Shown in pieces: positions 1 to 6,923 of a stretch of DNA of 10,396 nucleotides (position 1 is its first letter; the number at the start of each line of letters is the position of its first letter). The position numbers were made by a program, and so were the translations under genes. Origin of the DNA: Flavobacteriaceae bacterium (GTDB taxonomy: Bacteria > Bacteroidota > Bacteroidia > Flavobacteriales > Flavobacteriaceae); the NCBI GenBank assembly GCA_014763515.1, contig JACXVH010000196.1, positions 1 to 10,396 on the forward strand, read 5' to 3'. The notes beneath the pieces were generated by a model. The model saw only the letters and a program-made list of their open reading frames with translations. It made no database searches and had not been told where the DNA came from.

Positions 1-146
1 ATGATGTTTTTGTAGGACGAATTAGAAGAGATGAAAGTCAGCCTAATACATTAAACATGTGGATTGTAGCTGATAACTTGAGAAAAGGTGCTGCTACAAA
101 TACCATTCAAATTGCAGAATATTTAGTTGAAAATAACTTACTATAA
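1..146 (+). CDS. asd: Aspartate-semialdehyde dehydrogenase, C-terminal end (partial)
   Basis: Only the last 47 codons are in the window; the reading frame starts at base 3 and stops with TAA at 144-146. The peptide contains VGRIRRDESQPNTLNMW followed by VADNLRKGAATN and QIAEYL, which I recognise as the highly conserved C-terminus of aspartate-semialdehyde dehydrogenase. That enzyme reduces aspartyl-phosphate to aspartate semialdehyde with NADPH in the cytoplasm, at the branch point to lysine/diaminopimelate, threonine and methionine. The catalytic Cys and His lie upstream of the window and cannot be checked. A strong terminator follows directly, so this is probably the end of its transcript and it is not co-transcribed with the metal operon downstream. 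Confidence 0.93.
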   Translation, partial: DVFVGRIRRDESQPNTLNMWIVADNLRKGAATNTIQIAEYLVENNLL

Positions 147-177
147 AAAAAGCGCCTCAATTGAGGTGCTTTTTTTA
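145..177 (+). terminator. Rho-independent terminator of asd
   Basis: The inverted repeat AGCGCCTCAATTGAGGTGCT (151-170) forms a GC-containing hairpin with one G-U pair. It is flanked by an A run on the left and seven Ts on the right. It begins right at the asd stop codon. The A/T flanks would also let it work on the other strand, but no gene ends there from the right. Its core CTCAATTGAG recurs in the terminator near 8788. Confidence 0.9.
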
Positions 178-201
178 ACAAATTATTTAATATATACTTT
201 C

Positions 202-209
202 TATCTTTG
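202..209 (+). promoter_or_regulatory. Bacteroidota -7 promoter box (TATCTTTG) for the small His/Cys protein operon
   Basis: TATCTTTG is an exact match to the Bacteroidota sigma-A -7 consensus TAnnTTTG. The following start codon (ATG 215) is only five bases away, so transcription would start at or next to the A of ATG, giving a leaderless or nearly leaderless mRNA. No clear TTTG -33 element is visible upstream; the region is TTAACAAATTATTTAATATA. Confidence 0.65.
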
Positions 210-214
210 CACAA

Positions 215-550
215 ATGAAGAAAAAGTATCTGTTTATAAACCTATTTTTAATGTTCGCTGTATTATTTGCAGTGAGTTACCAATCGGTGCATGCTTTTTC
301 TCATCATCACAATTCAGATTTTAAAAATCCTAAAACTGAAAAATCACTAACCATTGGCACAAAAGTTTTAACAGAAAAAGATGACTGTCCTATTTGTGAT
401 TTTAAATTTACTTCATTCTTAAAAACTGAAATTTTTAGTTTTAAACATTATACTTTCTACAAAGAAAGTCCGTATTCTTTTAGTATAAAAGAAGCAACAT
501 CGTTCTTTTGTGGAAGTTTATTTTCGCATCGCGGTCCACCTATTAATTAA
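215..550 (+). CDS. Small exported His/Cys protein, first gene of the TonB-receptor operon
   Basis: This 111-residue protein has an N-terminal hydrophobic segment (about residues 5-27, MKKKYLF... to SVHAFS) that reads as a signal peptide or membrane anchor. It is followed by a His cluster (H26, H30-H32), a C58-P-I-C61 pair within DDCPICDFKF, C99, and a C-terminal RGPP (106-109). I do not assign a named family, but short proteins with CPIC-DF and a terminal R-x-PP recur in Bacteroidota next to TonB-dependent receptors. The His and Cys clusters suggest metal binding outside the cytoplasm, for example zinc or copper; this is inference. The TonB-dependent receptor starts 44 bases downstream on the same strand. 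The start is fixed by the promoter box five bases upstream, with no room for a Shine-Dalgarno site. An overlapping frame from 127 is rejected because it crosses the terminator. Confidence 0.82.
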   Translation: MKKKYLFINLFLMFAVLFAVSYQSVHAFSHHHNSDFKNPKTEKSLTIGTKVLTEKDDCPICDFKFTSFLKTEIFSFKHYTFYKESPYSFSIKEATSFFCGSLFSHRGPPIN

Positions 551-594
551 TTTATTCTAAAATAAAATTAGAGTTTAATTAATTACAATAGAAA

Positions 595-2973
595 ATGCAA
601 CGTTTATTACTTTGTGTTCTCTTATTGTCTCATTTTATAGTGAGCGCTCAATATTCTTTAAAAGGAACAATTACAAATGAAAATAATGTACCTATAAAAG
701 ATGTGCATATTCACTTAGGCAATAAGATTACAACAACAAATAGTGAAGGAAATTATTACATAGAAAATCTTACAGAAGGAAATTATAAATTATACATTTC
801 TTATATTGGTTATGAATCTATATCCGAAACTATTTTAATTACTAAAAATACCGAATTTAGCATTCAATTATTTCCGAGTGTTACAAATTTAGAATCTGTT
901 GTTATTAGCAAACGTATTATGAAAAATAGTACAATTGATAATGAGCAAAAGATAAATTCTGAAACTATTGAAAATTACAGCAGTGTAACTTTAGGTGATG
1001 CTTTGAAAGAGATTTCGGGCGTAAGCACATTAAAATCAGGAACAACTATTGTAAAACCTGTTGTTAATGGCTTACATAGTTTTAGAGTTCCTATTATTAG
1101 TGACAATGTTAGACTTGAAGACCAACAATGGGGTGTAGAACATGCGCCAAATTTTGATGTAAATGCAGCCAATTCTTTAACTGTTTTAAAAGGAGCGTCA
1201 ACGCTACAATATGGTGGAGACGCCATTGGTGGAATTGTAGTAATTGAGCCAATTTCTTTGAAAAAAGACACATTAATTGGTAAAACTATTATTACAGGTT
1301 CTTCAAACGGAAGAGGCGGAAGTATTAGTTCGAGCTTAACAAAAGGCACTCGCAAAGGTTGGGCATGGAATATTGTTGGAACAGCTAAATATTTTGGAGA
1401 CAGAGAAGCACCATATTACGTTTTATCAAATACTGGTAATCGTGAGCAAAACTTTTCTGGAAACTTAAGATACGTTCGGGATAATTATACAATTTCTGGT
1501 TCTTATAGTTTCTACAATGTGCAAATGGGGATTTTAAAAGCATCACATATTGGTAATGTTACCGATTTGTATAATGCAATTACAAACCAAGAGCCATATG
1601 TAATAGAGACTTTTAGTTACAATATTAATCGTCCTAAACAAGAAGTGCAACATCATTTGGTAAAGTTAAATTACGAACAAAGATTAAGCGAATTTTCAAA
1701 AATCGATTTTCAATATGCTTTTCAATTTAATAATAGAAAGGAATTTGATATTCGAAGAGATAGTGAAGATGAGCGACCGGCTTTAGATTTGGATTTAATT
1801 TCTAACAACTTTCAAACAAATCATAAGTTTTCAAAAAACAATTGGAAGTTAACAAATGGTATAAGTTTTGGTTACCAAGATAATTCGGCTAATCCTAATA
1901 CTGGTATTCGTCCGTTAATTCCGAATTTTGATAAAATTGACTTCGGTGTTTATTCAATTATTAATTATAGAGTTGATAATTCATTTAAAATTGAAGGTGG
2001 AATTCGTTATGATTTTTCCAGAATTGAAGCATCAAAATATTATTTAAAATCGAGATGGAATGAACGCGGTTATGATGATGATTTTTCGCATTTTATTGTA
2101 GAAGATTTTGGAACGCAGTGGCTAACAAAACCAACTTTTGACTATCATAATTTTGCTGGAAGTATAGGTTTTAACAAACAGTTTCATCATGAAATTAATT
2201 GGTTATTCAGCGTAGGTTTAGCAACCAGAAATCCAAATGTTTCTGAATTATTCAGCGATGGTTTACATCATGCTATAGGTCAAATTGAATTAGGAGATTT
2301 ACGTTTGCAACAAGAAAAAGCAATCAAGATAAATTCAACTATTCGAAAAGAATGGAAGAAAGTTACTTTAGAAGCTAATCCTTTTGTAAATCGTATTGCC
2401 GATTTTATTTATTTGCAACCAACAGGTTTTGAAACAACAATTCGTGGTGCTTTTCCTGTTTGGGAATACAATCAAACCGATGCTTTGTTAACCGGAATAG
2501 ACATTAGCGGGATTTGGGCAATTAATAATCATTTCAGTTACAATGGAAACTTTGCTTATTTAATTGGTAGAGATTTAAAATCAAATGACTATTTAATTGA
2601 TATGCCGCCTTTCAACACAACTCACGGTATTCAATATAAAAATGATAATTGGAATAATTTAAAAATTGAATTAAAATCAGAAACGGTTTTAAGACAAACG
2701 AATTATCCAAATTTTAATTTTGAAACCAATATTTTAGTAAACGGAAATTTAACTCCAGCTATAGTAGATATTAGTACGCCTCCAAATACTTATAGTTTAT
2801 TACATTTTCAAATCGAATGTCAATTTTCAGTATTTAAAAACAAAACACTAACAACTGCATTTTCAATACAAAATTTATTAAACACTAACTATAGAGACTA
2901 TCTTAATCGCCAGCGTTTTTATGCTAATGAATTAGGTAGAAACTTTCAAATTCAATTAAAATTTAATTATTAA
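595..2973 (+). CDS. TonB-dependent outer-membrane receptor, ZnuD-like (probable metal uptake)
   Basis: This 792-residue protein has a signal peptide (MQRLLLCVLLLSHFIVSAQ) and an N-terminal carboxypeptidase-regulatory-like domain (about 21-100, with GTITNENNVPIKDVHIHLG and SYIGYES). A plug domain follows (about 115-220, containing LKGASTLQYGGDAIGGIV), then a 22-strand-type barrel ending in the aromatic terminus FQIQLKFNY. It should import a ligand across the outer membrane using TonB/ExbBD energy. The segment RNPNVSELFSDGLHHA (545-560), followed by an ExGDxxLxxE-type stretch, resembles the ZnuD zinc-receptor branch, and H183 in VEHAP lies where that family has a plug metal ligand. Together with the His/Cys protein before it and the lipoprotein 12 bases after it, zinc or another transition metal is the best guess, but the substrate is inferred. 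The gene is complete with no sign of damage. SusD is absent, so this is not a glycan PUL receptor. Confidence 0.9.
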   Translation: MQRLLLCVLLLSHFIVSAQYSLKGTITNENNVPIKDVHIHLGNKITTTNSEGNYYIENLTEGNYKLYISYIGYESISETILITKNTEFSIQLFPSVTNLESVVISKRIMKNSTIDNEQKINSETIENYSSVTLGDALKEISGVSTLKSGTTIVKPVVNGLHSFRVPIISDNVRLEDQQWGVEHAPNFDVNAANSLTVLKGASTLQYGGDAIGGIVVIEPISLKKDTLIGKTIITGSSNGRGGSISSSLTKGTRKGWAWNIVGTAKYFGDREAPYYVLSNTGNREQNFSGNLRYVRDNYTISGSYSFYNVQMGILKASHIGNVTDLYNAITNQEPYVIETFSYNINRPKQEVQHHLVKLNYEQRLSEFSKIDFQYAFQFNNRKEFDIRRDSEDERPALDLDLISNNFQTNHKFSKNNWKLTNGISFGYQDNSANPNTGIRPLIPNFDKIDFGVYSIINYRVDNSFKIEGGIRYDFSRIEASKYYLKSRWNERGYDDDFSHFIVEDFGTQWLTKPTFDYHNFAGSIGFNKQFHHEINWLFSVGLATRNPNVSELFSDGLHHAIGQIELGDLRLQQEKAIKINSTIRKEWKKVTLEANPFVNRIADFIYLQPTGFETTIRGAFPVWEYNQTDALLTGIDISGIWAINNHFSYNGNFAYLIGRDLKSNDYLIDMPPFNTTHGIQYKNDNWNNLKIELKSETVLRQTNYPNFNFETNILVNGNLTPAIVDISTPPNTYSLLHFQIECQFSVFKNKTLTTAFSIQNLLNTNYRDYLNRQRFYANELGRNFQIQLKFNY

Positions 2974-2985
2974 AAATTTAAAAAA

Positions 2986-3528
2986 ATGAAACATTTAAAA
3001 TTAGCATCATTCGCATTATTAGTATTTACATTATTTTCTTGTTCAGATGATGATTCTGCACCAGTAAACGAAGAAGAAGTAATCACAACTGTAACTATTA
3101 CTTTAGATAACGGAAGTAATGTAGTTACTTTAAAATCGCAAGATTTAGATGGCGACGGACCTAATGCTCCTGTTATTACAGTTTCTGGAAATTTAGATGC
3201 AAATTCAACTTATTTAGGTTCAGTAGAATTCTTAAATGAATTAGAAAACCCAGCTGAAGATATTACAGAAGAAGGTGTAGAACATCAAATTTTCTATCAA
3301 CTAACAAATTCTTTAGGATCATTCACTTATGATGATGTAGATGATAATGGAGATCCAATTGGTGTGGAGTTTACTTTAGTAACTGGCAATGCTGGAACAG
3401 GAACACTAACTGTTACATTACGTCACGAACCAAACAAAGAAGCTTCTGGTGTTAGTGATGGAGACATTACAAATGCAGGAGGCTCAACAGATGCAGAAGT
3501 TAGCTTCCCAATAACAGTTTCGTTATAA
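2986..3528 (+). CDS. Acidic lipoprotein following the TonB receptor ('type 1 periplasmic binding fold superfamily' type)
   Basis: This 180-residue protein has a lipoprotein signal peptide with lipobox LFSC19 followed by SDDD, typical of Bacteroidota outer-membrane lipoproteins. The mature part is very acidic and beta-rich. It carries SQDLDGDGPNAPVITVSGNL (51-70), EHQIFYQ with H100, RHEPNK with H147, and ITNAGGSTDAEVSF near the C-terminus. From memory, proteins of this shape in Flavobacteriaceae are auto-annotated as type 1 periplasmic binding fold superfamily proteins. No experimental role is known to me. It starts 12 bases after the TonB-receptor stop, and a strong terminator follows, so it is the last gene of the three-gene operon. 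A surface or periplasmic partner of the receptor, perhaps capturing the same metal, is plausible but inferred. Confidence 0.82.
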   Translation: MKHLKLASFALLVFTLFSCSDDDSAPVNEEEVITTVTITLDNGSNVVTLKSQDLDGDGPNAPVITVSGNLDANSTYLGSVEFLNELENPAEDITEEGVEHQIFYQLTNSLGSFTYDDVDDNGDPIGVEFTLVTGNAGTGTLTVTLRHEPNKEASGVSDGDITNAGGSTDAEVSFPITVSL

Positions 3529-3534
3529 AATTTT

Positions 3535-3567
3535 AAAAACCCTTTGTTTTCCAAAGGGTTTTTATTT
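3535..3567 (+). terminator. Rho-independent terminator of the TonB-receptor operon
   Basis: A 12-bp perfect stem, AAAAACCCTTTG (3535-3546) pairing with CAAAGGGTTTTT (3552-3563), encloses a 5-base loop and is followed by a T-rich tail. It sits six bases after the lipoprotein stop codon and closes the operon that starts at 215. Confidence 0.92.
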
Positions 3568-3593
3568 TAACAAAACTTAACAAATCAATTTAT

Positions 3594-3601
3594 TATTTTT
3601 G
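3594..3601 (+). promoter_or_regulatory. Bacteroidota -7 promoter box (TATTTTTG) for the prolyl oligopeptidase gene
   Basis: TATTTTTG matches TAnnTTTG exactly and lies 21 bases before ATG 3623, just downstream of the preceding terminator. That is a normal short leader. The segment upstream (TTAACAAATCAATT) shows no clear -33 TTTG. Confidence 0.55.
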
Positions 3602-3622
3602 CTGTAAACCAAAACTTTACAA

Positions 3623-5477
3623 ATGAAAAAAACAATAATCTTTCTTCTAGCGGCTACTTCAATTATTGCTTGTAAGAAAGAAGAAACTAAAACCGAAGAA
3701 TTAGATATGAGTGTGGTTTATCCGCAAACTAAAAAAGTTGATACTATAGATGTTTATTTTGGCGATTCTATTCAAGATCCTTATCGATGGTTAGAAGACG
3801 ACCGAAGCGCAGAAACTGAAGCTTGGGTAAAAGCCCAAAACGAAGTAACTTTTGATTACTTAAATAAAATTCCGTACCGAAATAAAATAAAAGAAAGAAT
3901 GGAAAAGCTTTGGAATTATGAAAAAATTTCGGCTCCATTCAAAGAAGGGAATTATACTTATTTCTATAAAAATGACGGACTTCAAAATCAATCTGTTTTA
4001 TATAGAAAAGACGCAAGTGGTAAAGAAGAAATTTTCTTAGATCCAAATACTTTTTCAAAAGACGGAACAACTTCTTTAGGTGGCTTGAGTTTTACTAAAG
4101 ACGGTTCAATAGCAGCTTATGCAATTTCAGAAGGTGGAAGCGATTGGCGAAAAGTAATTGTAGTAAATACGCAAACTAAAGAACAAATTGGCGATACAAT
4201 TGTAGATGTAAAATTCAGTGGAATGTCTTGGTATAAAAACGACGGATTCTACTATTCAAGTTATGAAAAGCCAAAAGGAAGCGAACTTTCAGCAAAAACA
4301 GATCAACATAAATTGTTCTATCACAAATTAGGTACAAAACAAAGTGAAGACAAAGTAATTTTTGGACAAAACGAGAAAAGAAGATATGTTGGCGGTTATG
4401 TTACTGAAGATGAAAATTACTTAGTAATTTCTGCTGCAAATGCTACAAATGGTAATGAATTATACATTAAAGATTTAGCTAAAAACGGACCAATTGTAAA
4501 CATTGTAAACAACTTTGATACTAACAATGATGTAATTGATAATGTTGGAACTAAATTCTATGTTGTCTTTTACAAATTATGTTACTCCTGGAACAATTTA
4601 TGAATTCGATCCAAAATCTGGTACATCCAAAGTATATAATAAACCAAATGTTGATTTTAAAACAGAAGATTACGAATCAAAACAAGTATTTTATACTTCT
4701 AAAGATGGCACAAAAGTTCCTATGATTATTACCTATAAAAAAGGAACAGAATTAAATGGTAAAAACCCTACAATACTATATGGTTATGGAGGGTTCAATA
4801 TCAGCTTAACACCAAGTTTCAGCATTGCTAATGCAGTTTGGATGGAGAATGGAGGGATTTATGCCGTAGCTAACTTACGTGGAGGTGGTGAATATGGTAA
4901 AAAATGGCACGATGCAGGAACGCAAATGCAAAAACAAAACGTATTTGACGACTTCATTGCCGCTGCAGAATATTTAATAAAAGAGAAATATACTTCATCT
5001 GATTATTTAGCGATTAAAGGTGGTTCAAACGGAGGCTTGTTAGTTGGTGCAACTATGACACAACGTCCAGATTTAATGAAAGTGGCCATTCCTCAAGTAG
5101 GAGTTTTAGATATGTTACGTTATCATACTTTTACTGCTGGTGCTGGTTGGGCTTACGATTACGGAACTAGCGAACAAAACAAAGAAATGTTTGAATACTT
5201 AAAAGGTTACTCACCAGTTCATAATGTAAAAGAAGGTGTTCAATATCCAGCAACATTAGTTACTACAGGTGATCACGATGATCGAGTAGTTCCAGCACAT
5301 AGTTTTAAATTTGCTGCCGAATTACAAGCAAAACAAACAGGACCAAACCCGGTTTTAATTCGTATTGATACTAATGCAGGTCATGGCGCTGGTAAATCTA
5401 CAGAAGCTATAATTAACGAACAAGTAGATATCCAAGCTTTTATTTTGTATAATATGGGTATTAGAGAATTGAAATAG
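3623..5477 (+). pseudogene. Prolyl oligopeptidase (S9 family) lipoprotein, broken by an internal frame-changing deletion
   Basis: The first frame (3623-4603) starts with a lipoprotein signal (lipobox IIAC17) and continues with DPYRWLEDD and the beta-propeller of prolyl endopeptidases. It matches the family up to GTKFYVV (codon ending about 4567) and then reads FYKLC... to a stop at 4601. The family resumes one base out of frame at about 4566 with SFTNYVTPGTIYEFD and runs to 5477. This part carries the whole catalytic domain: GGSNGG with Ser at 5025-5027, DHDDR with Asp at 5277-5279, and GHGAG with His at 5382-5384. The two parts total about 618 residues, against roughly 700 expected, so about 80 residues of late propeller are missing. 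The lost length must be 2 modulo 3. An intact enzyme would cleave short peptides after proline in the periplasm. The gene has its own promoter and terminator. A sequencing or assembly error is the alternative. Confidence 0.85.
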
Positions 5478-5499
5478 AACTTTCAATCTATAAATTATT

Positions 5500-5530
5500 A
5501 AAGCTTCTGTTTTTGACGGAAGCTTTTTTA
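5500..5530 (+). terminator. Rho-independent terminator after the prolyl oligopeptidase gene
   Basis: AAAGCTTCTGT (5500-5510) pairs with ACGGAAGCTTT (5516-5526), with one G-U pair, around a short TTTTG loop. A run of Ts follows. It separates the peptidase gene from the MbnP cluster. Confidence 0.87.
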
Positions 5531-5552
5531 TGATAATATCAACTCTAGTTTT

Positions 5553-5570
5553 AAAATTATTTATAATTTT
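5553..5570 (+). promoter_or_regulatory. Perfect inverted repeat overlapping the promoter of the Cys-protein gene (candidate operator)
   Basis: AAAATTAT-TT-ATAATTTT is an 8-2-8 perfect palindrome. Its right arm covers seven of the eight bases of the -7 box TAATTTTG (5564-5571), so a dimeric regulator bound here would block the promoter. No regulator gene is in the window. AT-rich palindromes can arise by chance, so confidence is modest. Confidence 0.4.
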
Positions 5571-5571
5571 G
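5564..5571 (+). promoter_or_regulatory. Bacteroidota -7 promoter box (TAATTTTG) for the MbnP-cluster
   Basis: TAATTTTG matches TAnnTTTG exactly. It ends four bases before the GTG start at 5576, so the transcript would be leaderless or nearly so, the same arrangement as at 202-215. A clear -33 TTTG is not visible. Confidence 0.6.
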
Positions 5572-5575
5572 CCGT

Positions 5576-5953
5576 GTGAAACAAATCATATTCATAATTA
5601 TTGGAATTTTATTCCTTATAAAACCTGTAATTCCACTTTTGGAATACATGGTTAATTATGAATATATAGCTAATGAACTTTGTGAAAATAAAGATAAACC
5701 AGAGCTTAAATGTAATGGTAAGTGTCATCTTAAAAAAGAATTAGCAAAAGTTTCTGAAGAAGAAAAACCACAATCTCAAGATAAAAAAAACCGAACTTCA
5801 GAAATTGAAGTTTTATATCTCTCTAAAGTTGCCGACTTTATTTTTAGTCCAACTTTTTGTTTCTCTAAAAACAATATTAATTCTCATTATTTGAATTTGT
5901 ATAAAGGGGTTTGTACAAATTCAACCTTTCACCCACCTGTATTATTAGCATAA
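5576..5953 (+). CDS. Small membrane-anchored Cys protein (C-x9-C-x3-CH), head of the MbnP cluster
   Basis: This 125-residue protein has an N-terminal hydrophobic segment (about residues 4-25, MKQIIFIIIGILFLIKPVIP). A short Cys-rich stretch follows, with C36, C46, C50 and H51 in LCENKDKPELKCNGKCHLKKEL. A lysine/glutamate-rich charged linker, C95, C113 and a C-terminal FHPP motif complete it. The CNGKCH stretch is reminiscent of a c-type haem site, but the spacing C-x3-C-H is not canonical, so I favour metal binding. I recognise it only as a recurrent Bacteroidota small protein without a named function. The start is GTG, set by the promoter box four bases upstream; no ATG in frame fits the hydrophobic N-terminus better. 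MbnP follows 111 bases later. The layout (hydrophobic N-terminus, paired Cys, terminal PP) parallels the small protein at 215-550, though I would not claim homology. Confidence 0.8.
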   Translation: MKQIIFIIIGILFLIKPVIPLLEYMVNYEYIANELCENKDKPELKCNGKCHLKKELAKVSEEEKPQSQDKKNRTSEIEVLYLSKVADFIFSPTFCFSKNNINSHYLNLYKGVCTNSTFHPPVLLA

Positions 5954-6064
5954 ATTTTATTCGATTTTTTCAAGAAAATCAATCTATTCTATTGTTTTAA
6001 GATTAAAGTCTTTTAACAAATAGGCTTATATATCAATATTTAAAATTTAACTAATAATTAAAAA

Positions 6065-6850
6065 ATGAAAATTCAATTCAAAAATATCGCAGTCGCTATG
6101 GTTGCTGCTTTAGCTTTAACTTCTTGTTCAAACGACGACGATTCAGAAACAATTTCTGGTGAAGGAACTTTAAAATTAGAATTTGATAACGTTTATGGCG
6201 ATGCAAATTTTGCATTCAACACCCCTTACACTAATTCTAACGGTGAGGTTATAAAAGCATCAAATGCAATTTATATTGTAAGTAATATCGTTTTAACAAA
6301 AGAAGATGGTTCAACTTACACAGTTCCTAAAGCAGACAGCTACTTTTTTGTAAACGAAGCTGATGCTGAAAGTACTCTTTTATCTTTACCTAATATTCCT
6401 GCAGGAAATTATAATAAAGTATCTTTTGGTATAGGAGTTGATGAAGAGCAATTTAATGCTGGAGCCGATGGACAAGGAGATATGTGGACAAATGCGCAAG
6501 CCCTAGGTATGACTTGGTCTTGGGCTGCTGGCTATAAATTTGTGAAATTTGAAGGAACTTACACTTCAGCGACAACAACAACTGAAACTCAATATAAAGT
6601 TCATACAGGAAAAACTGGAGATGTTTATAATTATGCATCAGTAACTTTAGATTTACCTGAAAATGCATTAGTAAGAACAAACATTACACCTCAAGTGCAT
6701 ATCATTGCCGATTTAAAAAAAGTTATTGATGGAACAACAGTAATCAATTTTGATGAAGGGGCTTCAGTAATGGGTGGAACAAAAGTTCAAAACATCATGG
6801 CAAACAATGTTCCTAATATGTTCGAAGTACACCACGTACATAACGACTAA
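6065..6850 (+). CDS. MbnP-family lipoprotein (probable copper-binding)
   Basis: This 261-residue lipoprotein has lipobox LTSC21 followed by SNDDDS. The body matches the MbnP family: GTLKLEFDNVYGD near the start, YIVSNIVLTKEDG (about 70-82), PAGNYNKVSFGIGVD (112-126), the hallmark GMTWSWAAGYKFVKFEG (148-164), VHTG with H180, and a His-rich end EVHHVHND. In methanotrophs, MbnP binds copper after its di-haem partner MbnH oxidises a Trp to kynurenine; W151 and W153 are the conserved tryptophans here. The next gene is an MbnH-like peroxidase that appears broken, so such a modification may not occur in this strain. The protein itself is complete. It would sit on the periplasmic or outer-membrane face. 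Copper is inferred from the family, not shown by this sequence. Confidence 0.87.
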   Translation: MKIQFKNIAVAMVAALALTSCSNDDDSETISGEGTLKLEFDNVYGDANFAFNTPYTNSNGEVIKASNAIYIVSNIVLTKEDGSTYTVPKADSYFFVNEADAESTLLSLPNIPAGNYNKVSFGIGVDEEQFNAGADGQGDMWTNAQALGMTWSWAAGYKFVKFEGTYTSATTTTETQYKVHTGKTGDVYNYASVTLDLPENALVRTNITPQVHIIADLKKVIDGTTVINFDEGASVMGGTKVQNIMANNVPNMFEVHHVHND

Positions 6851-6860
6851 TATTTTTTGA

Positions 6861-6898
6861 AAAGTAAGATCTTGGATTTTCAAGGTCTTGCTTTCAAT
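6861..6898 (+). terminator. Hairpin between MbnP and the MbnH-like gene (weak terminator or attenuator)
   Basis: AAAGTAAGATCTTG (6861-6874) pairs fully with CAAGGTCTTGCTTT (6881-6894), giving 14 base pairs with two G-U pairs around a 6-base loop. The tail is CAATTTTT, interrupted rather than a clean T run. It lies 10 bases after the MbnP stop and about 30 before the next start. It may partly terminate transcription, so that MbnP is made in excess, or it may stabilise the MbnP mRNA 3' end. Confidence 0.6.
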
Positions 6899-6923
6899 TT
6901 TTAATGGATTAAAATCCAAAAAA

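Noticed and set aside
127..324. Open frame of 65 codons starting inside asd
   Set aside because: It crosses the asd terminator and promoter and overlaps the well-supported exported protein at 215 in another frame; the peptide has no family features.
975..1355. 126-codon open frame on the minus strand inside the TonB receptor
   Set aside because: Shadow of the receptor's coding frame; no promoter, start signal or recognisable domain.
4530..4610. Programmed ribosomal frameshift in the prolyl oligopeptidase
   Set aside because: A frameshift would not explain the roughly 80 family residues missing at the joint, and no clear slippery heptamer with a downstream structure is seen.
5963..5980. GATTTT/AAAATC hairpin in the 111-base gap before MbnP
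   Set aside because: Only six mostly A-T pairs and no T run after it; not a convincing terminator. I see no clear promoter in this gap either.
6888..6923. Upstream TTG start for the peroxidase
   Set aside because: It lies in the hairpin and adds 12 residues in front of a good lipoprotein signal that begins at ATG 6924.
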